From contig NZ_NGJN01000002.1 in assembly GCF_002266855.1 (NCBI RefSeq), forward strand, positions 62,001 through 126,000: a stretch of DNA of 64,000 bases, given 5' to 3'. A program made the translations under genes and the position numbers. The stretch's first letter is position 1. Each line of letters opens with the position of its first letter. Below, piece by piece: positions 8,733-16,340 of this stretch. The notes beneath the pieces are model-generated. The model ran no database searches and was not told where the DNA came from. It was given only the letters and a program-made list of their open reading frames with translations. Source of the stretch: Winogradskyella aurantia. GTDB lineage: Bacteria > Bacteroidota > Bacteroidia > Flavobacteriales > Flavobacteriaceae.

Positions 8733-9581
8733 TCATACTTCGTTTTCGGATTCAATAATTACATTCAAACCTTCTAATAGGCGTTTAAAGGGATTTCCCA
8801 AAAGCCTTTGGGCTATCTCGGGAATATTTTCTTTCTCGGCAATATCCAACAACTTAAATTGCTTTTCTTCTTTCAAACGATAGGCTATCACTTTTGCCCA
8901 CAAATAATCTTTATGCTCATCAAGATTATACAAAGCGGTCAAAAGTGCATTCAACACTATTGAGGAGTGAAAAACTGGAACAAATTTTACTTCTTGGGAG
9001 ATGAAATCACTTCTATAAATATTGTATGAATCTGTTGGAAGCTGTATTTCAATTTTATTTTTCTTTAAATCAACATTTGTGAATTTCAAATCCTCATTTT
9101 CTACAATTTCCATAAAAGAGGAAACCGCTTTGAGCTTCTCGTATTTAATGTCTGCATTAAACGAAAATTTCCCAAAATAAGCCAAAACATCTCCTTTGTC
9201 TAAATCAAAAATATATCCATTATAATCTGGATGAGCTTCTGTATTGGAATAATCGAATATATTTTCTTTAGTTACCAAAAGACAGATAAATTCCACTTTA
9301 CCTTTAACCTCTTTTTTAGGTATTTCAAACTCTATTTTACCTTTGTTGCTCACAAACAATTTCCGGAAAAGCGTGTTCGTGCAGGTAACTTCAAACAAAA
9401 ATTCTGCTTTATCTTCAATTAGTAAGGTTTTTAGGTCTGCATTATCGTGCTTGCAGTGAATTTTTATTTCATAATCATCTTGCATTGAATTTATTTCTGG
9501 ATTGCCCAAATCTGCAGTTCCCAAAATCGCATCTCCTAACCCCAAAACTGGATGTGGAAAACTTATATCATTGAATTTCAT
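8733..9581 (-). CDS. Uncharacterised protein of the GHKL-ATPase island
   Basis: A 282-aa soluble protein starting 'MKFNDISFPHPVLGLGDAI'. The N-terminal two thirds is rich in beta strands and acidic residues; the C-terminal third (about 205-270) is helical with 'SSIVLNALLTALYNLDEH'. Its start overlaps the end of the ATPase gene by 14 bp and its stop lies next to the DUF6339-like start, so translation is likely coupled. No PD-(D/E)XK, HNH, PLD or GIY-YIG signature can be recognised by eye. It may be a structural or substrate-recognition component; this is inference from gene order. Confidence 0.75.
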   Translation of the reverse strand: MKFNDISFPHPVLGLGDAILGTADLGNPEINSMQDDYEIKIHCKHDNADLKTLLIEDKAEFLFEVTCTNTLFRKLFVSNKGKIEFEIPKKEVKGKVEFICLLVTKENIFDYSNTEAHPDYNGYIFDLDKGDVLAYFGKFSFNADIKYEKLKAVSSFMEIVENEDLKFTNVDLKKNKIEIQLPTDSYNIYRSDFISQEVKFVPVFHSSIVLNALLTALYNLDEHKDYLWAKVIAYRLKEEKQFKLLDIAEKENIPEIAQRLLGNPFKRLLEGLNVIIESENEV

Positions 9582-11541
9582 ACGCTTTCATTTTTACGGT
9601 GTGTTTTAAATTATCTGCAAAACGCACAGTTATAAGGTTTCTTCCTGAATTCAGAGTTACATTTTTCAATTTATTATTAGAAATATTTCCATTATCTGTT
9701 GACAAAATTTCAAGACTATCATCTCTGTCATTATCTGACCCTACAAGCATTTCCAACTCTGCGTTTTCAATATCATTTTCAGAATTTATAATCATATGAT
9801 GAAACACATATCCGTTTTCAACTTGTGAGGCGACTTTAAACCCTACTTTAATCAGGACTTTACTTTCCGTTGGTTCTTCTTTAATCTTTCCTTTTTCAAT
9901 TTCATCAATAGGACCAGGTGGTATTGGATGTGGTGGACCATCTCCTCCACCTCCGCCTCCAGTAGTTATATCCAATTCTCCATCCTTGTCTGGTATAACA
10001 TCATCTTCTTCCTGAACTTGTTGTTTTTTGGTAATAGTAGGTTGGATTTGAACTGGTTGATTATCGGTTGTTTGCAGTCCTGTTTCATCATCGGTAACTT
10101 CATTACTCATTTCTCCAGAAACACTATTGGTTAAATCACCCTCAAAATCAAATTCTTCTTCCTTTTCCAATAAATCTTCGGGAATAGATAAATATTCTTC
10201 CAATCCTTGAAATGCCAATTTTTTTCCAGTCTTAATTTTGGACAATGATTCAAGCGACCTAATAATAAAATCGCTAATTTCAATCTCAGCTTTCCGTGCC
10301 GTTTTATGGATTTTTCCTTCATTTTTGGGATGATTTTCCTTTTTCCATTCGTTATGAGCAGGGTTTTCCATTAAGCGAAGAATTTCATTTCCTCTGTCAT
10401 TATCGCAAATAAATACAGCTGAATAACCATTTATCTTTCTTCGCGTTTGTTTATAAACTACCATTTTCGGCTTTCTGAAGTAAGAAGTTCGATTTGGCAA
10501 ACCCTTTTCTAAATAAACGTACAGTCTTACAGTACCGACTGATTTTAATTCTTCTTCAAATAGATGAAACTGGTCCGTGGATTTTGCATATTTTACGGCC
10601 TTTAGGTATGACTTTGGATTCCAACTTTCGATTTCGTTTGCGTTACCGCTTTCAAAACCATCAGAAGAAAAGTATTCATCGATAATTTGCTCTAAATTAT
10701 CTTTAGCTATTGTAACATCATCTACTTGAACGATTAATTTATTGTCGTGAATTGCTAACCAAAAATTATTTAGAACAGATTTAATCATTAGTCTTTTTCG
10801 TTTTGGTTCGTCCCATAAACCAATAATGTTTACGTCTGTTCCCGCTTCTGTTCTTTTAAAAAATTCTGGAATATTGTCTTCTAACTGAACAGGTTCACCA
10901 TTATTATTGTCATAATATCCGTATGCAGTCAACTTATCATTATCACTATTTTTGTGAGTTGTCAAAATAGTTGAGCCTTCGAAAAAGAAATCATTAGAGT
11001 TAGTTAGTGTAGAAACAATAATGGTTTTTATGGGAGAAAGTGTGTAATAAGCTCCTTTACCAAATCCAAATGACCCTCCTGAACCTTGACTTTTTGCACT
11101 TACACCACCAGCACGCAAAAAAGCATAAAAAGGAGATTTTGTATTATTTTCATCATACCTCATTCCAATCGTATTATAATCTGAAATTTTCAAGCAAGAC
11201 AGATTTAGCCTTTTTTTTCCGTCAACGTCACCATTGAGGTAGTACAACATATCTTTGAACAGCCTTTCGGCGTTGTCATTATCGTGATAATAAGACTTAC
11301 ATTGTTCTATATTTTTCTCTATATCAAAAAGATTGGGATAGTCATTTCTGTTTAAATCGAAGAACGAAAAATTAACCTTTACAGGTTTGTTTTCATCATT
11401 AACAGCATCTAAAGAATTTTGAATGGCTTCCCTAACAATTGAATAGTAAGGTTGGCCTTTGAATTTCTCGTCAACTGGATCGTTTGGCCCAACATCTCGA
11501 CCACCTTCTGCTTTAAAATGCCATTTACATCGTTTTTCCAT
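9568..11541 (-). CDS. GHKL (Hsp90/MORC-like) ATPase, putative defence component
   Basis: A 657-aa protein with a Bergerat-fold ATPase at the N-terminus: N-box REAIQNSLDA (E38, N42, D45), a degenerate G1 motif KISDYNTIGM (D121, G126) and a glycine-rich lid GSGGSFGFGKG (153-163). A transducer-like region follows, with 'MENPAHNEWKKENHP' at 391-405. An acidic stretch and a Gly6/Pro-rich linker (527-545) then lead to a C-terminal beta domain (about 560-657). GHKL ATPases related to MutL and MORC are known in bacterial restriction-modification-like operons. It lies between a small gene (10 bp upstream) and an uncharacterised gene (14-bp overlap), divergent from a C5 methyltransferase. ATP binding is clear; a DNA-clamp or remodelling role is inferred. 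Confidence 0.85.
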   Translation of the reverse strand: MEKRCKWHFKAEGGRDVGPNDPVDEKFKGQPYYSIVREAIQNSLDAVNDENKPVKVNFSFFDLNRNDYPNLFDIEKNIEQCKSYYHDNDNAERLFKDMLYYLNGDVDGKKRLNLSCLKISDYNTIGMRYDENNTKSPFYAFLRAGGVSAKSQGSGGSFGFGKGAYYTLSPIKTIIVSTLTNSNDFFFEGSTILTTHKNSDNDKLTAYGYYDNNNGEPVQLEDNIPEFFKRTEAGTDVNIIGLWDEPKRKRLMIKSVLNNFWLAIHDNKLIVQVDDVTIAKDNLEQIIDEYFSSDGFESGNANEIESWNPKSYLKAVKYAKSTDQFHLFEEELKSVGTVRLYVYLEKGLPNRTSYFRKPKMVVYKQTRRKINGYSAVFICDNDRGNEILRLMENPAHNEWKKENHPKNEGKIHKTARKAEIEISDFIIRSLESLSKIKTGKKLAFQGLEEYLSIPEDLLEKEEEFDFEGDLTNSVSGEMSNEVTDDETGLQTTDNQPVQIQPTITKKQQVQEEDDVIPDKDGELDITTGGGGGGDGPPHPIPPGPIDEIEKGKIKEEPTESKVLIKVGFKVASQVENGYVFHHMIINSENDIENAELEMLVGSDNDRDDSLEILSTDNGNISNNKLKNVTLNSGRNLITVRFADNLKHTVKMKAYEIQ

Positions 11542-11551
11542 TATGATAATA

Positions 11552-11782
11552 TTAAAAAGAAAATCCTCCTTTATTGCTTTTGTTAAGTTCTTTATCGTAC
11601 AAAATTCTCGTTTCTTTTAAAGTCCGATTGATTTCTTTAAACATTAACTCTACATCTTTTTGAGTGTATTCGTAATTGTTTTTATTGGCACAATTACCGA
11701 GTAAGTTTAGGTAATCTATAACTTTTTGAACCCTGTTAGATGCTACTTTTTCAAATCTATCTCTGCGTTTTGAAGCCATCAT
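11552..11782 (-). CDS. Small conserved protein of the GHKL-ATPase island
   Basis: A 76-aa basic helical protein. The frame is open further upstream, but those codons encode a Tyr/Phe/Ile-rich stretch that overlaps the AT-rich promoter zone, so I start at the ATG-ATG pair (11782/11779) before 'ASKRRDRFEKVASNRVQKVI'. The centre reads 'LLGNCANKNNYEYT..DV..MF.EI...L', and small proteins with this pattern occur near restriction-modification genes. It is first in the operon, 10 bp before the ATPase. No helix-turn-helix is obvious, so a controller role is possible but unproven. Confidence 0.7.
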   Translation of the reverse strand: MMASKRRDRFEKVASNRVQKVIDYLNLLGNCANKNNYEYTQKDVELMFKEINRTLKETRILYDKELNKSNKGGFSF

Positions 11783-11845
11783 ATATATTTTAAAAGGTAA
11801 ATATAGGGTACATTTAGCTTTATTACAAATAAAAAAACTATATAT

Positions 11846-11877
11846 TTTATATGTAGTGTATATAAACAACATATAAA
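11846..11877. promoter_or_regulatory. Inverted repeat in the divergent promoter of the island
   Basis: TTTATATGT (11846-11854) and ACATATAAA (11869-11877) form a perfect 9-14-9 inverted repeat in the 165-bp AT-rich spacer between the small-protein/ATPase operon and the methyltransferase gene. The position suits an operator coordinating both sides; the AT richness makes chance symmetry more likely than usual. Confidence 0.4.
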
Positions 11878-11947
11878 TCATTATTAAAAGCAAATAAAAT
11901 TCACGGAAATTCGTTATTTTGTGGTCAAATATCTTTTAAAATATTTA

Positions 11948-13006
11948 ATGCAAAATCGTACGATAAAAGCAGTAGATTTTTTTTGTTCTGGAGGCGGTAT
12001 GAGCTTCGGAATGCAACAAGCTGGCATAAAAGTTATCGCTGGAATTGATTTTGATGAAAGCTGTAAAGAAACATACGAATCAAATATAAAAGATGCAAAA
12101 TTTATTCATGCTGATGTTTTTGAACTAAAAGAAAAAGAACTAGAAAAGAATCTTTCTCTCAAAAAAAATGATGACAAACTCGTACTTATCGGTTGCAGTC
12201 CTTGCCAATTTTGGAGTATCATAAATACCGATAAAACAAAATCGGCCAAATCCAAAAATCTTTTAGTTGAATTTTCTCGCTTTGTCAAATATTTTAGACC
12301 TGGATATGTTGTAGTAGAAAATGTTCCTGGAGTATTGAGAAAGAAAGAAGAAAGTGGGTTGAATGAATTTATAGAATGGCTAAAAACAAATGGTTATTCA
12401 AATCCTCATTTTAAAGTACATAACGTAAATAACTTCGGTGTTCCACAAAATAGAAAGCGATTTACCTTAATAGCTACGCGTCTATCAAAACAGGAAATTC
12501 AACCTATCGAAATAGAAGGGGAAAAGCTTACGGTAAAAGATGTATTGGGAGAAGAAAACGGATTTCCAAAAATTGAAGCTGGACACAAAGACTTAACAAC
12601 TTTTTATCATAGTGTACCAAACATAAGCGACACAAATAAAAAACGTCTAAAAAAAGTAGCCAAGAATGGTGGGAACAGATTTGGTTTTTCAAATGATCCG
12701 GAATTGCAATTAGATTGTTTTGTTGGTAGAGATGATTCATTTAAAGATACTTTTGGTCGCTTGTGGTGGAACAAGCCTTCGCCAACCATAACTACAAAAT
12801 TTTTCAGTATTTCAAACGGTCGGTTTGTACATCCAGAAGAAGATAGAGCCCTGTCAATAAGAGAAGGTGCTACTTTACAATCTTTCCCGAAGGACTATAT
12901 TTTTAAAACAATGAGTATTGCAAAAACTGCACGAATGATAGGAAATGCTGTTCCACCCAAGTATGCAGAAGCGATTGGTAGGGCAATAATTAATGCCAAT
13001 GCCTAA
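11948..13006 (+). CDS. DNA (cytosine-5-)-methyltransferase
   Basis: A 352-aa C5 methyltransferase if translation starts at the ATG at 11948; a GTG at 11921 would add nine residues with poor similarity. Motifs in order: I 'AVDFFCSGGGMSFG' (8-21), IV 'GCSPCQFWS' with catalytic Cys86, VI 'VVVENVPG' (121-128), VIII 'PQNRKRF' (167-172), target-recognition region about 190-290, IX-like 'KPSPTITTKFF', X 'MIGNAVPPKYAEAIGRAI' near the end. It transfers methyl from AdoMet to cytosine C5 at a target that cannot be read from sequence. It is divergent from the GHKL-ATPase operon with no restriction endonuclease beside it, so it could mark self DNA for that system or be solitary. Confidence 0.93.
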   Translation: MQNRTIKAVDFFCSGGGMSFGMQQAGIKVIAGIDFDESCKETYESNIKDAKFIHADVFELKEKELEKNLSLKKNDDKLVLIGCSPCQFWSIINTDKTKSAKSKNLLVEFSRFVKYFRPGYVVVENVPGVLRKKEESGLNEFIEWLKTNGYSNPHFKVHNVNNFGVPQNRKRFTLIATRLSKQEIQPIEIEGEKLTVKDVLGEENGFPKIEAGHKDLTTFYHSVPNISDTNKKRLKKVAKNGGNRFGFSNDPELQLDCFVGRDDSFKDTFGRLWWNKPSPTITTKFFSISNGRFVHPEEDRALSIREGATLQSFPKDYIFKTMSIAKTARMIGNAVPPKYAEAIGRAIINANA

Positions 13007-13082
13007 AGCCATACACATTTGCAATTCGCTAAGGCCAAAACACAAGCCGAAAATTACGTGCTAAAATCCACTACTTTTCATA

Positions 13083-13098
13083 TACAATACCGTTTGTA
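13083..13098 (+). repeat. Short TACAAYACCGT element after the methyltransferase gene
   Basis: TACAATACCGTTTGTA lies 77 bp past the methyltransferase stop and matches the element after the two-gene unit (7753-7768) and after the Fic gene (14330-14345). All three are on the 3' side of accessory genes. Confidence 0.45.
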
Positions 13099-13150
13099 GA
13101 AAGTTAAAAGTGAACTACCAACCACTCATCACCAAACACGCCTCACGCCT

Positions 13151-13207
13151 CACACATCACCACATCACCGCCTCACCGCATCACCGCATCACCGCATCAC
13201 CAATCAC
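13151..13207 (+). repeat. CACCGCAT microsatellite upstream of the NYN gene
   Basis: Degenerate tandem copies of the 8-mer CACCGCAT, most regular at about 13172-13200. The same unit recurs in the opposite orientation just after the NYN gene (14047-14070), so the gene is flanked by inverted microsatellites. Confidence 0.6.
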
Positions 13208-13281
13208 CATTCACGCCTCACGTTTAGTCCCCTTACTTTTTCACTACCTTTACAAAAAATCAACACAGACTATACCATACA

Positions 13282-14043
13282 ATGGATATAAAATTAGCAG
13301 TACTTATAGATGGGGATAACATCCCTTCGGCCTACGTTAAGGAAATGATGGAAGAAATTGCCAAATACGGCAACCCTACCATCAAGCGTATTTATGGCGA
13401 TTGGACCAAGCCACATCTGTCCAAATGGAAACACATGCTCTTGGAAAATGCCATTACGCCCATACAGCAATATGGCTATACCACGGGAAAGAACGCCACG
13501 GATTCTGCCATGATCATCGATGCTATGGATATCCTCTATTCCGAAAAAGTGGATGGCTTTTGCCTGGTCTCTAGCGATAGCGATTTTACACGTTTGGCCA
13601 CCCGACTACGCGAAGCGGGTATGCTGGTCTATGGCATTGGCGAAAAGAAAACCCCAAATCCCTTTATCGTGGCCTGCGATAAATTTATCTATATAGAGAT
13701 TTTAAAGCATCAGGTGGCCCAAGGCGCATCAGATACCACAACCACTGAAAAAACGACGAAGAACGTCTACGATAAGATCACGCAAAAAGAGATTCGGTTT
13801 ATCGCCTCTACCATTGAAGATATTGCCGATGAGGATGGCTGGGCCTTTTTGGGCGATGTGGGCAGTTTACTGCAAAAGAAACAACCCAATTTTGATTCGC
13901 GAAATTATGGCTTTCAGAAATTAACGCCTTTGATTAATTCCATTCCTAACTTTGAGATTGAGCGCCGTGAAGACGCTAGAGGCCGTATGAAACTGATTTA
14001 TGTGCGGATTAAGGAAACAGCGGGCAAGGGGAAACGACGGTAA
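13282..14043 (+). CDS. NYN (PIN-like) domain protein with C-terminal LOTUS/OST-HTH domain
   Basis: A 253-aa protein. The N-terminal NYN/LabA-type domain has the acidic motifs 'AVLIDGDNIP' (D10, D12), 'ATDSAMIIDAMD' (around 72-83) and 'LVSSDSDF' (around 94-101), the metal-binding set of PIN-like ribonucleases. After a Thr/Lys linker, residues about 165-240 form an OST-HTH/LOTUS-like domain ('LGDVGSLLQKKQPNFDSRNYG'), known to bind RNA. Codon use is like the core genome, unlike the AT-rich island before it and the Fic gene after it. A role in RNA cleavage or surveillance is inferred from the domains. Confidence 0.88.
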   Translation: MDIKLAVLIDGDNIPSAYVKEMMEEIAKYGNPTIKRIYGDWTKPHLSKWKHMLLENAITPIQQYGYTTGKNATDSAMIIDAMDILYSEKVDGFCLVSSDSDFTRLATRLREAGMLVYGIGEKKTPNPFIVACDKFIYIEILKHQVAQGASDTTTTEKTTKNVYDKITQKEIRFIASTIEDIADEDGWAFLGDVGSLLQKKQPNFDSRNYGFQKLTPLINSIPNFEIERREDARGRMKLIYVRIKETAGKGKRR

Positions 14044-14046
14044 ATC

Positions 14047-14070
14047 GGTGATGCGGTGATGCGGTGATGC
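14047..14070 (-). repeat. Inverted CACCGCAT microsatellite downstream of the NYN gene
   Basis: Three copies of GGTGATGC directly after the NYN stop, the reverse complement of the array at 13151-13207. Confidence 0.6.
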
Positions 14071-14143
14071 AGGCAAGCCATGGGTTGATTAGGTTTATGG
14101 GCGGAGTACAAAGCTGGTATTCTTGATTGTTCAAGTTTGACGG

Positions 14144-14262
14144 GCCAAGACCCAAGAACCAGGAACCAAGAAGCAAGACCCAAGAGTCAAGAACCAAGAG
14201 TCAAGAGCCAAGAGCCAAGAGCTAAGGGCCAAGAGCCAAGAGCTAAGGGCCAAGACCCAAGA
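14144..14262 (+). repeat. Heptamer array NNCAAGA, 17 units
   Basis: Seventeen in-phase 7-bp units of the form NNCAAGA, mainly GCCAAGA, ACCAAGA, GTCAAGA and CCCAAGA, with occasional GCTAAGG. The same repeat, same strand and same unit types, resumes at 15520-15834 beyond the Fic gene. It is non-coding by context. Confidence 0.9.
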
Positions 14263-14297
14263 GACACGAGCGGGCAGTGGGAACTGTGCGTTAGCAA

Positions 14298-14346
14298 ATT
14301 TTTGTAAGTAAGCTGGCCTAGCAATTAATTTTATACGGTGTTGTAC
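14298..14346 (-). repeat. TACAACACCGTATA element after the Fic gene
   Basis: Read on -, it starts directly at the Fic stop with GTACAACACCGTATAAAATT, then ATTGCTAG and TTACTTACAAA. It aligns over about 48 bp with the element at 7751-7801, although the genes they follow are unrelated. Confidence 0.6.
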
Positions 14347-15420
14347 TTAGTGCTTTTTTAATATTTCAATTAATTTTGTATTTACATACACAATTTCTCT
14401 TCCTATTTTTTGAGATTTTAATATACCTATTTTTTCCATTTTTTTTAAATATCGAGAAGCTGCTTTCCTCTCTACATTTAACTTTTCAACAACAAACTCT
14501 ATTTTAGAATAAGGTTGCTCAAAGAGTAATTCGATCAATTCTTTTCTATAAATTTTTGGTTCTTTTTCTTGTGCAAATAGTATCGTTTCATCTAATAATA
14601 TTTTTATTGAGTTTATTTTTTCAATAGTTCTGGTTGATGTTACTTCAACTGCTTTTAACATATAAATTATATACTCAGACCATTCATCTTTATTATTGAC
14701 GGTATTAAGTAAACGATAATACTCTGCTTTGTTTTGATTTATATATGAACTTAAATATAGAATAGGAATATCTAGAAGTTCGTTTATAATTAGGTATAGA
14801 ATGTTTAGAATTCTTCCAGCTCTTCCGTTGCCATCATAAAAAGGGTGAATACTTTCAAACTGATAGTGTAAAATAGCTAAATTAATTAGTGGGTTTAAAT
14901 CGTTCTGTTTAAGGTTATAATGTTCTAAGAAATTACCTAACAAATCCAAGATCTCGTCTTTTTCTTGTGGTGGTGTATAGACAATTTCTCCAGTTTTATC
15001 GTTTTTTAATACAGTTCCAGCCGTTGAGCGAATTCCAGCATTATTTTCAATAATTGTTTTTTGAATTGTTTCAATATCTTTTAACTTTAAAAATCCTTGT
15101 TTTTTTATGAGCTCGAAACCAGAAAAAATAGCTCTTCTATAATTTATAACTTCTTTAACTTGAGTTGGTTGTTTAGTGTTTGTAGCTAACGCTTTATATA
15201 GTTCATCTTGAGTGGTAATAATATTTTCTATTTCTGAACTATCTTTAGCTTCTTGTAGAACAACTGCATTAACCAACATTTCTTGATTGGGAATAGTTTT
15301 AGCAATTCCTTTGAGTTCACCTAATGAATTTGAAGATTTACTCAACTGGCGCAGAATCTCAATGGTTTCTACTTTTTCCCTTTTTGGTGGAAGTTTTGAA
15401 AGTGTATTGATTTGGGACAT
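14347..15420 (-). CDS. Fic family protein (AMP-transferase fold) with winged-helix C-terminus
   Basis: A 357-aa protein. I choose the ATG at 15420; an upstream TTG at 15450 is less likely. The complete Fic motif 'HPFYDGNGRAGR' (192-203) carries the catalytic His and the phosphate-binding loop. An N-terminal 'SSEIEN' (61-66) fits the (S/T)xxxE(G/N) inhibitory helix of class II Fic proteins, so activity is probably autoinhibited. Residues about 285-355 look like a winged-helix DNA-binding domain ('KLNVERKAASRYLKKMEKIGIL'). Fic enzymes usually transfer AMP to Ser, Thr or Tyr hydroxyls; the target is unknown. AT-rich codon use and flanking heptamer arrays suggest insertion. Confidence 0.92.
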   Translation of the reverse strand: MSQINTLSKLPPKREKVETIEILRQLSKSSNSLGELKGIAKTIPNQEMLVNAVVLQEAKDSSEIENIITTQDELYKALATNTKQPTQVKEVINYRRAIFSGFELIKKQGFLKLKDIETIQKTIIENNAGIRSTAGTVLKNDKTGEIVYTPPQEKDEILDLLGNFLEHYNLKQNDLNPLINLAILHYQFESIHPFYDGNGRAGRILNILYLIINELLDIPILYLSSYINQNKAEYYRLLNTVNNKDEWSEYIIYMLKAVEVTSTRTIEKINSIKILLDETILFAQEKEPKIYRKELIELLFEQPYSKIEFVVEKLNVERKAASRYLKKMEKIGILKSQKIGREIVYVNTKLIEILKKH

Positions 15421-15519
15421 TTTATCTCTTATAATTTTAATATGTACCAAAAATACGTAAAATAGTACAAATTAAAAAGATATGTGACTTTTGTCCCGCA
15501 TTAAGTACCATACCCAACA

Positions 15520-15834
15520 GCTAAGGGCCAAGAGCTAAGAGCCAAGATTCAAGAACCAAGAATCAAGAACCAAGAGCCAAGAACCAAGAGTCAAGAACCA
15601 AGAGTCAAGAAGCAAGAACCAAGAGTCAAGAACCAAGAGTCAAGAGCCAAGAGCCAAGATTCAAGAACCAAGAATCAAGAACCTAGAGCCAAGGGCCAAG
15701 AACCAAGAGTCAAGAACCAAGAGTCAAGAAGCAAGAACCAAGAGTCAAGAACCAAGAGTCAAGAGCCAAGAGCCAAGAACCAAGAGTCAAGACCCAAGAG
15801 CCAACAGCCAACAGCTAACAGCTAATGGCCAATC
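15520..15834 (+). repeat. Heptamer array NNCAAGA, about 45 units
   Basis: Forty-five consecutive in-phase 7-mers run to the base before the next gene's stop codon. There is a higher-order duplication: a run of about 16 units starting GCCAAGA-TTCAAGA-ACCAAGA occurs twice, the second copy with small changes. The last five units drift to GCCAACA/GCTAACA. Confidence 0.9.
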
Positions 15835-16221
15835 CTAAGAATGAGCTTGTCGTTTTTTCTTAAAATAACTGAGGATAAACAAAAGGCCCACCAACACAAA
15901 GGGGATGGTAATGCCCGCCACAATCCAAAGGCTAAGGGCCATGGAATGGTTCATAGCATAATTATGGTTGTAAATAATAGGCGTGAACACAAGACCTATA
16001 ATCATAAAAAGCAGACCGCCAATTAATTCCTTTTTCCAAGCCAAAATGAGTAAGCCAATTAAAATATAGGACGGTATAAGGTGGATTAAAAATCCTGTGA
16101 TTTGTTCCCAGAGTGGGAGTTCAGGTGAAAAGGCGTCCAAGGCAAAGAGACTTATAAATAAAATGGCCAGTATACAGAGTACACGCGGTGACCAATGTAG
16201 TATGTGTTGTGACCTTGTCAT
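15835..16221 (-). CDS. Hypothetical four-helix membrane protein
   Basis: A 128-aa protein with four predicted membrane helices (about residues 12-30, 40-62, 67-85 and 95-118) and a basic C-terminal tail (KKKRQAHS). No catalytic or transport motif is visible. Its stop codon abuts the heptamer array. Small flavobacterial membrane proteins of this shape are common but of unknown function. Confidence 0.75.
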   Translation of the reverse strand: MTRSQHILHWSPRVLCILAILFISLFALDAFSPELPLWEQITGFLIHLIPSYILIGLLILAWKKELIGGLLFMIIGLVFTPIIYNHNYAMNHSMALSLWIVAGITIPFVLVGLLFILSYFKKKRQAHS

Positions 16222-16340
16222 GGGTTTTACCTAAGTGTAGCACTAGGCTACAGGATTTATAGAATTAAAGGTAATTAGGACGGCAGCAACGCGCAATGAG
16301 GACGGTCAGTTTTTCTGTTTTTAGGTTTAAAAAGTTCAGA

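Noticed and set aside
13110-13319. A 69-codon frame before the NYN gene
   Set aside because: It is read through the CACCGCAT microsatellite and overlaps the NYN start; repetitive His/Ser composition only.
14144-14262. Heptamer array as a coding repeat
   Set aside because: Seven-bp units rotate through all frames and lie between genes; no ribosome-binding or start context is seen.
5640-15834. Accessory region as a prophage or integrative element
   Set aside because: No integrase, transposase, phage structural gene or att-type direct repeat at a tRNA is present; the repeats seen fit cassette or repeat-driven turnover better.
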